Part shown: in pieces, positions 56,476 through 64,000 of the stretch
How positions within the stretch are numbered: the first letter of the stretch is position 1
Layout: each line of letters starts with the position of its first letter
Origin: an uncultured Phocaeicola sp.
GTDB lineage: Bacteria; Bacteroidota; Bacteroidia; Bacteroidales; Bacteroidaceae
Direction: 5' to 3'
DNA: 64,000 nt
Assembly (NCBI GenBank): GCA_944320885.1
Contig: CALUJE010000016.1
Span: 1 to 64,000, forward strand
Translations under genes and position numbers: made by a program
Notes under the pieces: generated by a model
Database searches by the model: none
Seen by the model: the letters and a program-made list of their open reading frames with translations, nothing else
What the model was told of the DNA's origin: nothing

Positions 56476-57561
56476 CTAATCTTTCAGCATGGATAAGGGT
56501 TCACCTGTATATTCTCTGCAAGTAACCTGTCCGGTAAGTGCCATATAGGCATTGCTGGCCAAGGCTCCCATCTCATCCTCACCCGGAATCACAACTACAG
56601 GTGCCAGAAACTCTATCTGCTTGCGCAACAAGTCTACACAGTACTCACTGTATGCCATTCCACCGGTCAATATAATGGCCTGTGTCTTTCCGCACAACGT
56701 AACATGCATGGCACCAATCTGCTTCGCAACGGTATAGAACATCGCATCCAAAAAGGCTGTACACTTGGCATCTCCTTCCAGAGCCTTTTCTTCCACATAT
56801 TTCATATTATTCGTTCCCAAATGTGCCACTGCTCCGGCTTTTCCGGTAATCATCCGTTTAATGTCCTTCAGTGTGTATTTTCCGCTGAAACATAATTCAG
56901 CAAGTTCATATGCAGGCAATGTTCCGGCACGTTCCGGAGAAAACGGACCCTCTCCATCCAAGGCATTATTGACATCTATTACCTTACCATGCTGGTGTGC
57001 ACTGATAGAAATCCCTCCTCCCAAATGAGCAACAATTACGTCCATGTCCTCATATCGGGTTTGAAGAGACTTCGCATATCTGCGTGCCACAGCCTTACTG
57101 TTCAGAGCATGGAACACCGATTTGCGTTCAATCAGCGGAGTTCCTGTCCAACGTGCCCTGTCTTGCAACTCATCTACTACTACCGGATCGGCAATGTAAG
57201 AAGGACATCCCATTTGTCTGGCCCAATCATCAGCCAAAAGAGCTCCCAGATTACATGCATGTTCCTGGACCGTAGTCAACAAATCTTCTTTCATCTTGTC
57301 ATTAACATGATACACTCCTCCCGGAGTTGGATGTATCAATCCTCCACGACCAATAACAGCATCAAAATGCATGGTATAACCGGCTTCTTTCAAAGCTTCG
57401 GCTATTTTCTCCTTTCTGTAATCGTATTGCTCATTGATATGGGTAAACACAGAAAGCTCTTCTACCGTATGGCGTATGTTATGTACCCACACTTGTTTCT
57501 CATCCTCATATATGGCTATTTTGGTCGAGGTAGAACCTGGATTAATGACAAATATCTTCAT
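56476..57561 (-). CDS. buk: Butyrate kinase
   Basis: 361 residues from MKIFVINPGSTSTKIAIYEDE at 57561; the frame is open for 27 more codons upstream, but those lie in the ptb gene and do not match the family. ASKHA fold: phosphate loop NPGSTSTK, VIGRGGLIHPTPGG, AHLGGGISI and LTGGMAYS. With Ptb it interconverts butyryl-CoA (or a branched acyl-CoA) and the free acid, making ATP. It overlaps ptb by 20 bp. Confidence 0.94.
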   Translation of the reverse strand: MKIFVINPGSTSTKIAIYEDEKQVWVHNIRHTVEELSVFTHINEQYDYRKEKIAEALKEAGYTMHFDAVIGRGGLIHPTPGGVYHVNDKMKEDLLTTVQEHACNLGALLADDWARQMGCPSYIADPVVVDELQDRARWTGTPLIERKSVFHALNSKAVARRYAKSLQTRYEDMDVIVAHLGGGISISAHQHGKVIDVNNALDGEGPFSPERAGTLPAYELAELCFSGKYTLKDIKRMITGKAGAVAHLGTNNMKYVEEKALEGDAKCTAFLDAMFYTVAKQIGAMHVTLCGKTQAIILTGGMAYSEYCVDLLRKQIEFLAPVVVIPGEDEMGALASNAYMALTGQVTCREYTGEPLSMLKD

Positions 57562-58495
57562 GGTATACTGGTATTTGAGATTTATGACTTTCAGACAGAC
57601 AGGCAAGTGCCAGACTGTAATACTTGGATATTCCGGAATCACTGCGTGAAGTCACAACAACCGGACAGGTAGGACCACATAACATTCCGGCAATATCTGC
57701 TTTCGTAAACAGAGTGACTGTTTTATAAAACGTATTTCCTGATTCTATATTAGGAAAGATAAGTACATCGGCATTACCTACTACCGGTGATGACAAGCCC
57801 TTAATGTCACCGCTATGAATATCGCATGCAGTCTTGACATCCATCGGTCCGTCAAGCTGTACACGTCCGAATTCACCGCGCAAAGCACATTCTTTCAGCT
57901 CTACATAATCAAGTGTATGAGGAAACTTTTCATTCACTTTTTCTGAGCAGTGCAACATTGCTATTCTCGGTTCTTCCACTCCACAACTGTGAGCCACCTT
58001 ACATGTATAACGGATAATAGCCTTGAACTGTTCCAAAGTAGGACGAGGTATCACTGCCGCATCAGAAAAGACAAGCAACTTAGGATATACCGGTACACGG
58101 GCCACTGTTACATGCGTCAACACTTCACCCTTAGGAAGAATTCCTTTTTCCTTATTCAATACTGCACGCAACAGATTATCTGTATTAATAAGTCCTTTCA
58201 TTAAAATATCTGCCTTATTCTGACGAATAAGCTGAACAGCCAATGCAGCAGCTTCATCAGGACTAGATGTAACGAGAATCTCCACATATTGGGGATAGCT
58301 GTTTTTTATCTCTTCTGCCCGCGATAGGAATTTGCAGTCGGCAACTAAAATAAATTCAGCAATGCCTTCTTCCAAAGCACGCAAAATAGCATATTCGGTA
58401 TGAGGATCATTGGGACAAACTACTACAACCTTTTTCCTCCCAGAAAGCGATTGTAAGTATGCAGTCATTTGAGCGAAGTCTTTAATTGGGTCCAT
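57542..58495 (-). CDS. ptb: Phosphate butyryltransferase
   Basis: 317 residues of the Pta/Ptb family: VVVVCPNDPHTEYAIL, ADILMKGLINTDNLLRAVLNK, VFSDAAVIPRPTLEQ and FPNIESGNTFYK. It converts butyryl-CoA and phosphate to butyryl phosphate, which Buk uses to make ATP. In Bacteroidales the pair may work on branched-chain acyl-CoA from Val, Ile and Leu breakdown (inference). First gene of the two-gene unit. Confidence 0.93.
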   Translation of the reverse strand: MDPIKDFAQMTAYLQSLSGRKKVVVVCPNDPHTEYAILRALEEGIAEFILVADCKFLSRAEEIKNSYPQYVEILVTSSPDEAAALAVQLIRQNKADILMKGLINTDNLLRAVLNKEKGILPKGEVLTHVTVARVPVYPKLLVFSDAAVIPRPTLEQFKAIIRYTCKVAHSCGVEEPRIAMLHCSEKVNEKFPHTLDYVELKECALRGEFGRVQLDGPMDVKTACDIHSGDIKGLSSPVVGNADVLIFPNIESGNTFYKTVTLFTKADIAGMLCGPTCPVVVTSRSDSGISKYYSLALACLSESHKSQIPVYHEDICH

Positions 58496-58797
58496 ATATC
58501 ATTTTTTTAGCAAATATGATAAAAAAAACACAAATGTCAATATGAGATAGATATTTTTTGCAACTACCCCTTAATAAATTTATCATTTTATCATATTAAA
58601 ATCTGTAAGTTAGGAGAACTTTCACAGTTTTTCATTTAATATAGAACACTAATTTTACAACTTCACTTACAATATAAAATACAAACAAAGAAAAAACTTA
58701 CAAATTAGAAGCAAGAAAAGAGTTACGTTAAATAATAAGAAAATAAAATATCAGGAATAGTATTTAAATGCGTAGAAATCACACTTATAGATACAAA
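58496..58797. other. AT-rich intergenic stretch upstream of ptb
   Basis: No coding frame or RNA gene recognised. A CATATTTG near 58510-58517 on the minus strand is close to a -7 box but lacks the first T. Confidence 0.45.
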
Positions 58798-58835
58798 TAA
58801 AGCAGCTATAGACCTTAAACTATAACTGCTTTATA
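58798..58835. terminator. Second hairpin between the TPR gene and ptb
   Basis: ATAAAGCAG (58798-58806) pairs with CTGCTTTAT (58827-58835), with TATAG/CTATA inside; T-poor on either side. Confidence 0.55.
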
Positions 58836-58838
58836 TAT

Positions 58839-58873
58839 AAAAAAGGAGGAGGAAGATCTCTCTTACTCCTCCC
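58839..58873 (-). terminator. Terminator of the exbB-tonB-TPR operon
   Basis: GGAGGAG (58846-58852) pairs with CTCCTCC (58867-58873), with more pairing inside, followed on the minus strand by T-rich sequence. Confidence 0.8.
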
Positions 58874-58899
58874 TACACGTAAACAACTAAAATTATCCA

Positions 58900-60333
58900 C
58901 TATTTAATACCTTCCAATGCTTTTGTAGCAATTGCATCCGTCGGGTCAATAGCCAAAATTTTATTCCAATATTCCTTTGATTCAGGATACTTCTCTGCTA
59001 CCAGATAATAATATCCCAAATAACGGTAACATTCTATCAGATATCTGTTGAAACGGTTATCTTCCAAAACCTTCTGCTCTAACAAACTAGCAACTTGTTC
59101 ATAATAAGGTTTAGCAAGACCTTCTGTTGTTTCAGGGTCTAATGCTGAATTGGTTCTTGCACGCCAGAAGTTACCAAGATAGCTGTCTGGAGCCAACTCT
59201 GCCAATTTAGCAAAAGTAGAATCTGCACGATGCAAAGCTTCAGCTTTTTCTTCAACAGTATAATTAATAGTATCTGTAGAGGTACCTTCAGAATAATACA
59301 ATTTACCTAATTCATAAATCAAATCAGGAGTTTTCTTATCTTCTTCAAGACTAGCTACAAACTTATTGAATGAAGATATAGCTTCTCTGTATTTACCAGC
59401 GCTTTCATAGCATGAAGAAAGTTCCTTGTATACCTCGGTACGATCAGGATTCAATTCGATAGCCTTCTCAAAAGAAACACAAGCTTCTTCATAAGACTTC
59501 AAGGCACTCAACAGATAACCATGATACAAATAATCCAAATATGTCAACTCTTCGGGTTTACAAGCTGCGAAGAATGCATCTGCAGCAGATTTAGCTTCAT
59601 CATAACGTTTCAAATCGATGAAGTCATACATACGAAGACGATTGAATACTGAGTGTTGCGGATTTCTCTGCAATCCCATATTTGCTATTTCCAAAGACTT
59701 GGCAAAATCGTGATTCAAGAACAATGCAAACGAATATTTGGTTAAATCGTCCTCAGTTACTTCTGCAGATGAAATAAAACGTTCATATGTTGCAGCTGCC
59801 TGATCAAACTTATTGCTTGAATAATAGAATTCAGCCAATTTACGTTCTACATCGATTGAAGCATCGATAGCTCTCAACTGTTCAAGCTTCTCAATTGCAA
59901 GTTGAGGGTTAGCACCTCTATAAATATCAGCATACTTAAAATATGCTTCTTTGCAGTTAGAATCGAAATAGATAGCTTCTTCATAACGCTGACAAGCAGT
60001 ACCCGGATCTTTACGTGCAACAGCAATATCACCTTCAAATATAGAAACCTGTGCAGACTTGGAGTCAGCTTTTCTCGCTAACTTGGCATAATTTTCAGCT
60101 TCCTCAAATTTACCAGCATCCAAATATGCACGTCCAATAGTCAGTACTAAATCAATATTCTTTTTACGTTTTCCTTTCAACAAATCGTCAAATTGCTCTT
60201 CAGCTTGCTCAGGATTTGTCTTTATCAATTCTTTTACTTTTAAAACTTCTGACTTCCAATCATCCTCAGATTGGGCATAAAGAGAAGTAGCGGCAACGCA
60301 TGCTCCCAACAAAAACAAGTTCAATTTTCTCAT
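58900..60333 (-). CDS. Exported TPR-repeat protein of the TonB operon
   Basis: 477 residues. Signal peptide (about 1-20, LFLLGACVAATSLYAQ), then about ten TPR units across the whole length (for example KFEEAENYAKLARKADSKSA, SYEEACVSFEKAIELNPDRTE). Probably a periplasmic scaffold or peptidoglycan-linked partner. Last gene of the exbB-exbD-exbD-tonB-pstS-like set, 21 bp after the pstS-like gene; such sets recur in Bacteroidales. Confidence 0.88.
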   Translation of the reverse strand: MRKLNLFLLGACVAATSLYAQSEDDWKSEVLKVKELIKTNPEQAEEQFDDLLKGKRKKNIDLVLTIGRAYLDAGKFEEAENYAKLARKADSKSAQVSIFEGDIAVARKDPGTACQRYEEAIYFDSNCKEAYFKYADIYRGANPQLAIEKLEQLRAIDASIDVERKLAEFYYSSNKFDQAAATYERFISSAEVTEDDLTKYSFALFLNHDFAKSLEIANMGLQRNPQHSVFNRLRMYDFIDLKRYDEAKSAADAFFAACKPEELTYLDYLYHGYLLSALKSYEEACVSFEKAIELNPDRTEVYKELSSCYESAGKYREAISSFNKFVASLEEDKKTPDLIYELGKLYYSEGTSTDTINYTVEEKAEALHRADSTFAKLAELAPDSYLGNFWRARTNSALDPETTEGLAKPYYEQVASLLEQKVLEDNRFNRYLIECYRYLGYYYLVAEKYPESKEYWNKILAIDPTDAIATKALEGIK

Positions 60334-60354
60334 AGTGAAATTACTCTAGTTTGT

Positions 60355-61302
60355 TCAATCATTAACATTTACTACACGTATTGGCTGTGTTGCAGGTACC
60401 AATCCTGCCTTTAATATAATACGCTGTCCTCTGTCCAGTGTCAGGAAATTAGAAAATCCCCAAGATAAACCGTTACGAGGATCATTCAACAATATATAAA
60501 TTGGCCGTGCCAATGGATAATGTCCATAAAACAAATATGCCTGAAAAGGCTTGTAAGAATTGTCCACTGTAGCTTCATTAGCTGCAGAAACAGACATCAC
60601 GCTAACTTCTTCTCTAAAAGACAGCCGCGTAGAATCGCTACGGTTTGTCAGCCAGTTAACTCCAACTACACCGATAGCTTCCTTATTTTTTGCCACAAAA
60701 TCAATAACCTCACGATTATTATTCATGGCATATACATCTTTCGTACTTAAAGATTTTCCACCACAAATAGAATCTATGGCAAAACGTACTGTACTTGAAT
60801 TCTTATTATCAAATACCAAATAAATATCATCCAATTTGGATTTTGGATAAATCTCCTTCCAAGACTGAACTTCACCGGTCAAAATCCGACGAAAATCATT
60901 TACTGTAATCAACGTGTCCTGATTAGCCTTATTCACAATAAGCGCCAATCCATCAACTGCCATCTTAATGGCTCTGGGAAAAAACTTACGGCTATGAAAA
61001 TATTCCAATTCCTTCTCAGTAAAAGTACGAGTAGCGATAGCCAGACGAACGCTATCTTTCAACAGCAGGTTTATAGCCTCTACCTCTGTTGTATAAATAG
61101 GAATAATACTTGCATTAGGCGTCAGCCCTTCAAAAACATCAATTTCTTCCTGAATTATAGGTTGAAAACTCTCATCAGAAGCAATTGAAACGACACCCGT
61201 ATTAAAGGTATCTGTGCGTCCGTCTTTGGGCTTTGGCTGACACGAAGTCAACCAGCCCAAAAACATAACACATAATAATAAGTATTTATTATAAATTCTC
61301 AT
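60355..61302 (-). CDS. PstS-like substrate-binding lipoprotein
   Basis: 315 residues, lipobox LTSC (Cys21). Two-lobed PBP fold with PstS features: GVVSIASDESFQPIIQEE at the start, IATRTFTEKELEYF, VNDFRRILTGEVQSWKEIYP and SSTVRFAIDSICGG. No ABC permease or ATPase follows, so it is probably not part of a phosphate importer. Its start shares one base with the tonB stop (TAATG). It may sense phosphate or another anion for the TonB complex (inference). Confidence 0.85.
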   Translation of the reverse strand: MRIYNKYLLLCVMFLGWLTSCQPKPKDGRTDTFNTGVVSIASDESFQPIIQEEIDVFEGLTPNASIIPIYTTEVEAINLLLKDSVRLAIATRTFTEKELEYFHSRKFFPRAIKMAVDGLALIVNKANQDTLITVNDFRRILTGEVQSWKEIYPKSKLDDIYLVFDNKNSSTVRFAIDSICGGKSLSTKDVYAMNNNREVIDFVAKNKEAIGVVGVNWLTNRSDSTRLSFREEVSVMSVSAANEATVDNSYKPFQAYLFYGHYPLARPIYILLNDPRNGLSWGFSNFLTLDRGQRIILKAGLVPATQPIRVVNVND

Positions 61303-62123
61303 TATTGTAATCTAAATACAATAGGAACTGTATATTTAACGGCTACAGCTTTACCGTTCTGTTTACCAGGAATCCACTTCGGCATGCTACTTAATACACG
61401 AACTGCTTCTTTATCACATGAAGGGTCAAGAGTACGAACAACTACAACATCACGTACCTGTCCATCTTTACCAACAACAAACTGACAAATAACACGTCCT
61501 TGTATACCGTTTTCCTGTGCGATTGCCGGATAACGAAGATTTTTACTGATATACTTCATCAGCTCAGCCTGACCACCTGGGAATGAAGGCATCTGTTCTA
61601 CCATATCGAAAACTTGTTCGGGTTCTTCTTTTGCTTGAACAACCACTTGTTTCAAGTCTGCGATATCAGCACCATGCTCCTCATCATTACCTTTAACATC
61701 GGCAATAGAGATACTGGTCTTGGTAGCATTCAACTCTTCCTGACTCTTCATCTGATCTTCATCGGGCACTTCCTCGTCCTTCTTAATCACCGGAGCAGTA
61801 AACTTAATAGTACTCTTCAATGCGGGAGGGGGAGGTGTTGCCTCTACCGGTTTAGTAAACTCCTTCTGTTTAACTTCAGGTTCATCCAACTGTGACAAAG
61901 TTGTTACCTCTATCATACTATCATCAACCTGTTGTTCTGGAGTAGCAAGTTCAATCAAAGTAGGCAGCGCACAAGCAACTGCAACCACAACGATTACTAT
62001 AATCATTGCGCGAGTGTGACGTTTTGGAGAGTCAGCACGCATTTTATACGCACCATAGGCTCTATTCTTATCTCCAAAAACCAGATCACACCATTGTAAA
62101 GAGGTCAAATCTATTTTAGCCAT
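61302..62123 (-). CDS. tonB: TonB protein
   Basis: 273 residues. Cytoplasmic start (SLQWCDLVFGDKNRAYGAYKMR), one membrane helix (about 40-58), a proline/charged periplasmic linker with TPPPPALK, and a C-terminal TonB domain (MPSFPGGQAELMKYISKNL and GIQGRVICQFVVGKDG). It carries energy from ExbB-ExbD to outer-membrane transporters. Close to exbD upstream (27 bp) and fused to pstS-like translation downstream. Confidence 0.95.
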   Translation of the reverse strand: MAKIDLTSLQWCDLVFGDKNRAYGAYKMRADSPKRHTRAMIIVIVVVAVACALPTLIELATPEQQVDDSMIEVTTLSQLDEPEVKQKEFTKPVEATPPPPALKSTIKFTAPVIKKDEEVPDEDQMKSQEELNATKTSISIADVKGNDEEHGADIADLKQVVVQAKEEPEQVFDMVEQMPSFPGGQAELMKYISKNLRYPAIAQENGIQGRVICQFVVGKDGQVRDVVVVRTLDPSCDKEAVRVLSSMPKWIPGKQNGKAVAVKYTVPIVFRLQ

Positions 62124-62150
62124 ATTATTTATTTTAAAAGGTGTGATTCA

Positions 62151-62801
62151 TTATTGTGCAGCGCCTTCTACAGGCAAATTACCTTTAGCATCAAAGTTTT
62201 TAATCAAAAACTCATCACCTTCAGTAATATCTGTAATTACATACTTACCAATATTGCAAATTTGCATTTCATCGAGAGCATCAATCAGATTCTTATAAGA
62301 AGCATCATCGGTAGCCTTAATAATAACAGTCGGGGTATTTTTTCCACCCTTTATTTCAGAAACCTTCTCCTTATATTCCTCTTCAGATATTTTCAAATCC
62401 AATTTATCTTTCTTCAATTTACGCACCTGGTTTACAGCAGCAGCGTTGCGTTGAAGCAACATAGCACGTAATCCATCTGCATCATATGAAGTTTGCTTCA
62501 ATGAAGTATAATCCTCATAGTTTGGCTGACCATCATAATAGAATATACGGTCATCTCCTGCCAATAGTAAAGTAACTGCCTCTGAAGCCTTAACCTTTGT
62601 CTTCTGATCATCGGTCAAATCTTCTTTTGCTGGCATACTTATCTCCATTGTCTGAGGTTTACTCATTGTGGTACAAAGCATAAAGAAAGTAATAAGCAAC
62701 ATGTTCATATCCACCATCGGAGTGAAGTCTACACGAACAGCCATTTTTTTCTGTTTGCTCTTACTTCTTTTCTCATTTCCACCTTCGGTTACTTCTGCCA
62801 T
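62151..62801 (-). CDS. exbD: ExbD-like biopolymer transport protein (second)
   Basis: 216 residues. N-terminal membrane helix with the proton-pathway Asp in VDFTPMVDMNMLLITFFMLCTTM, then an extended periplasmic domain with a long insert rich in Lys and Glu. Larger than E. coli ExbD. The two ExbD proteins differ strongly and may form mixed dimers in the ExbB pentamer (inference). Confidence 0.93.
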   Translation of the reverse strand: MAEVTEGGNEKRSKSKQKKMAVRVDFTPMVDMNMLLITFFMLCTTMSKPQTMEISMPAKEDLTDDQKTKVKASEAVTLLLAGDDRIFYYDGQPNYEDYTSLKQTSYDADGLRAMLLQRNAAAVNQVRKLKKDKLDLKISEEEYKEKVSEIKGGKNTPTVIIKATDDASYKNLIDALDEMQICNIGKYVITDITEGDEFLIKNFDAKGNLPVEGAAQ

Positions 62802-62816
62802 ATTTTCTACTATTTT

Positions 62817-63419
62817 TTATTCTTCAACAGTTTTCAAAGAGGTAATCAGATTATAACGATTCTCTCTAAGATCTTGAAGAGATGACATAACTTGTTTAAT
62901 TACAGAATAAGGGGTTGTATGGTCAGCCTTAATTGCAATACGTAAATCACGATTTGCTTCACGAGCATGACGCACCCACGCTTTAAACTGATTATCTACA
63001 CTATCACATGGGATTCCTTCATTCTTCAGAATCTCATCTTGCTTATCAGTAGGCAATGCCAAATATTGTTTCATCTTACCGATAGCAACACCAAAAGTAG
63101 GTGCAACCATAAATTTATGAATTTCTGCCGGAGTGAATGTAATACCATAGTCATTACCTACCGCTTCCAAAACAGCACGCATATCTTGCTGCTTATCCAA
63201 GCTCATAAAAATCTTACCATTCTGATCGACCAATATCTGAAGAATATCCGTTTCCGGAATCTTAATTTCAGACACTGAAGCCGGAGTTGTAACCATAACA
63301 GGCTCTTTCTTTACGAATGTTGATGTCAACATGAAGAAAGTAAGCAAGAGCACCGTCACGTCACTCATCGCGGTCATGTCGATGAAGGTATCTTTCTTTT
63401 TAATCTTAGCTCTACCCAT
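62817..63419 (-). CDS. exbD: ExbD-like biopolymer transport protein (first)
   Basis: 200 residues. DTFIDMTAMSDVTVLLLTFFMLTST gives the membrane helix with the conserved Asp, followed by a periplasmic domain ending with RIAIKADHTTPYSVIKQVMSSL. 15 bp before the second exbD and 33 bp after exbB. Confidence 0.93.
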   Translation of the reverse strand: MGRAKIKKKDTFIDMTAMSDVTVLLLTFFMLTSTFVKKEPVMVTTPASVSEIKIPETDILQILVDQNGKIFMSLDKQQDMRAVLEAVGNDYGITFTPAEIHKFMVAPTFGVAIGKMKQYLALPTDKQDEILKNEGIPCDSVDNQFKAWVRHAREANRDLRIAIKADHTTPYSVIKQVMSSLQDLRENRYNLITSLKTVEE

Positions 63420-63452
63420 AATTAATAAATTCTTTTAAAGGGTTGATCTATA

Positions 63453-64000
63453 TTATTTATGAGTTGCAGCGAAAGTCTGTACGATAGAGAAACCTACTTC
63501 GTCAAGGCTATAAGTCAACTTATCAATTTTGTTTGTATAATAGTTATATGAGATAACAGCCAAAGCACCAGTCAAGATACCGAATGCAGTGTTAACCAAT
63601 GCTTCAGAGATACCAGTTGACAAAGCAACAGAGTCAGTACCACCACCAGCACCCAAAGCCTGGAATGAACGGATCATACCAACAACGGTACCAAGCAATC
63701 CAAACAATGTACCCAAAGTAGTAATAGTAGCGATAATCGGCAAGTTCTGCTGCATCATAGGCATTTCAAGAGCAGTAGCTTCTTCCAATTCTTTTTGGAT
63801 AGCCAAAATCTTTTGTTCTTTACTCAAAGTATCATTTTCTTCTACTTCTGCATATTTGATCAAAGTTGCAGTTACAACATTTGCAACAGAACCACGTTGT
63901 TTGTCACAAACTTCGTGAGCTTTTTTCAAATTACCTTCAGCCAATGCAGCTTTGATATTAGCAACGAATTTAACAAGAGAACCTCTTCCATAAGCAGAGC
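63453..64000 (-). CDS. exbB: ExbB/MotA/TolQ family proton channel, N-terminus outside window
   Basis: 181 residues are visible. The MotA_TolQ_ExbB region has helices near IIATITTLGTLFGLLGTVVGMI and ALVNTAFGILTGALAVISYNYY, with the GTVVGM motif. The frame continues to the window edge as SAYGRGSLVKFVANIKAALAEGN, so the gene starts beyond 64000. It forms the pentameric motor that drives TonB. Confidence 0.93.
   Translation of the reverse strand, partial: SAYGRGSLVKFVANIKAALAEGNLKKAHEVCDKQRGSVANVVTATLIKYAEVEENDTLSKEQKILAIQKELEEATALEMPMMQQNLPIIATITTLGTLFGLLGTVVGMIRSFQALGAGGGTDSVALSTGISEALVNTAFGILTGALAVISYNYYTNKIDKLTYSLDEVGFSIVQTFAATHK

Noticed and set aside
57562..57642. 27-residue extension of butyrate kinase
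   Set aside because: It lies within ptb, and the conserved start MKIFVINPGST follows it.
56989..57672. 227-codon plus-strand frame opposite buk and ptb
   Set aside because: Antisense shadow; both minus-strand genes are complete and recognisable.

Overview
The window is chromosomal DNA of a gut Bacteroidales, most likely Bacteroides or Phocaeicola. The signs are a SusC/SusD pair under ECF sigma/FecR control, TlpA proteins, S46 and M49 peptidases, a DUF6078 gene, and promoters of the Bacteroides type (TAnnTTTG -7 box, in the best cases with TTTG about 20 bp upstream). I cannot name the species.

Region 1 (1-8.8 kb) is accessory. A decaying IS66 element abuts a two-gene operon: a 1306-residue GHKL-ATPase protein resembling sacsin/NO VEIN, and an Upf1-like SF1 helicase. 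Upstream are a truncated Abi-family gene with a structured RNA candidate and several gene scraps, ending at a tRNA-Arg(CCG). This looks like a defence island edge.

Region 2 (9-28.5 kb) is mostly core: asnA, ung, an LptD-like protein, an HD protein, an AsmA-like/GT51 transglycosylase, a YugP-type peptidase, fur-purA, an AlkD-like protein, a DPP III-like peptidase, a short AraC-type regulator, recQ and a secreted GH2 beta-galactosidase.

Region 3 (28.6-42.5 kb) is one minus-strand nutrient-uptake locus: ECF sigma, FecR, SusC with STN domain, SusD, a DUF4843 lipoprotein, a PKD-like lipoprotein, TlpA, S46 dipeptidyl-peptidase, TlpA and a TlpA remnant. Its content suggests peptide rather than glycan use. 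Its sigma gene follows three tandem 83-bp promoter cassettes, each with a palindrome beside the -33 box.

Region 4 (42.6-49.2 kb) holds a DUF6078 protein, a TPR protein, a GNAT acetyltransferase, a UroD-family protein, a small secreted PepSY-like protein and a pectinesterase/polygalacturonase pair.

Region 5 (49.3-56.0 kb) is a leuA-leuC-leuD-(citramalate/isopropylmalate synthase)-small membrane protein-leuB operon. Ahead of it is a 28-codon leader peptide rich in Leu and Ile codons, a terminator, and a 9-nt antiterminator segment inside the leader frame: a complete ribosome-dependent attenuator. The mixed Leu/Ile codons fit an operon that may serve both leucine and citramalate-derived isoleucine.

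Region 6 (56.2-64 kb) has a 21-bp-phased repeat with a long palindrome, ptb-buk, and an exbB-exbD-exbD-tonB-pstS-like-TPR operon cut by the window end.
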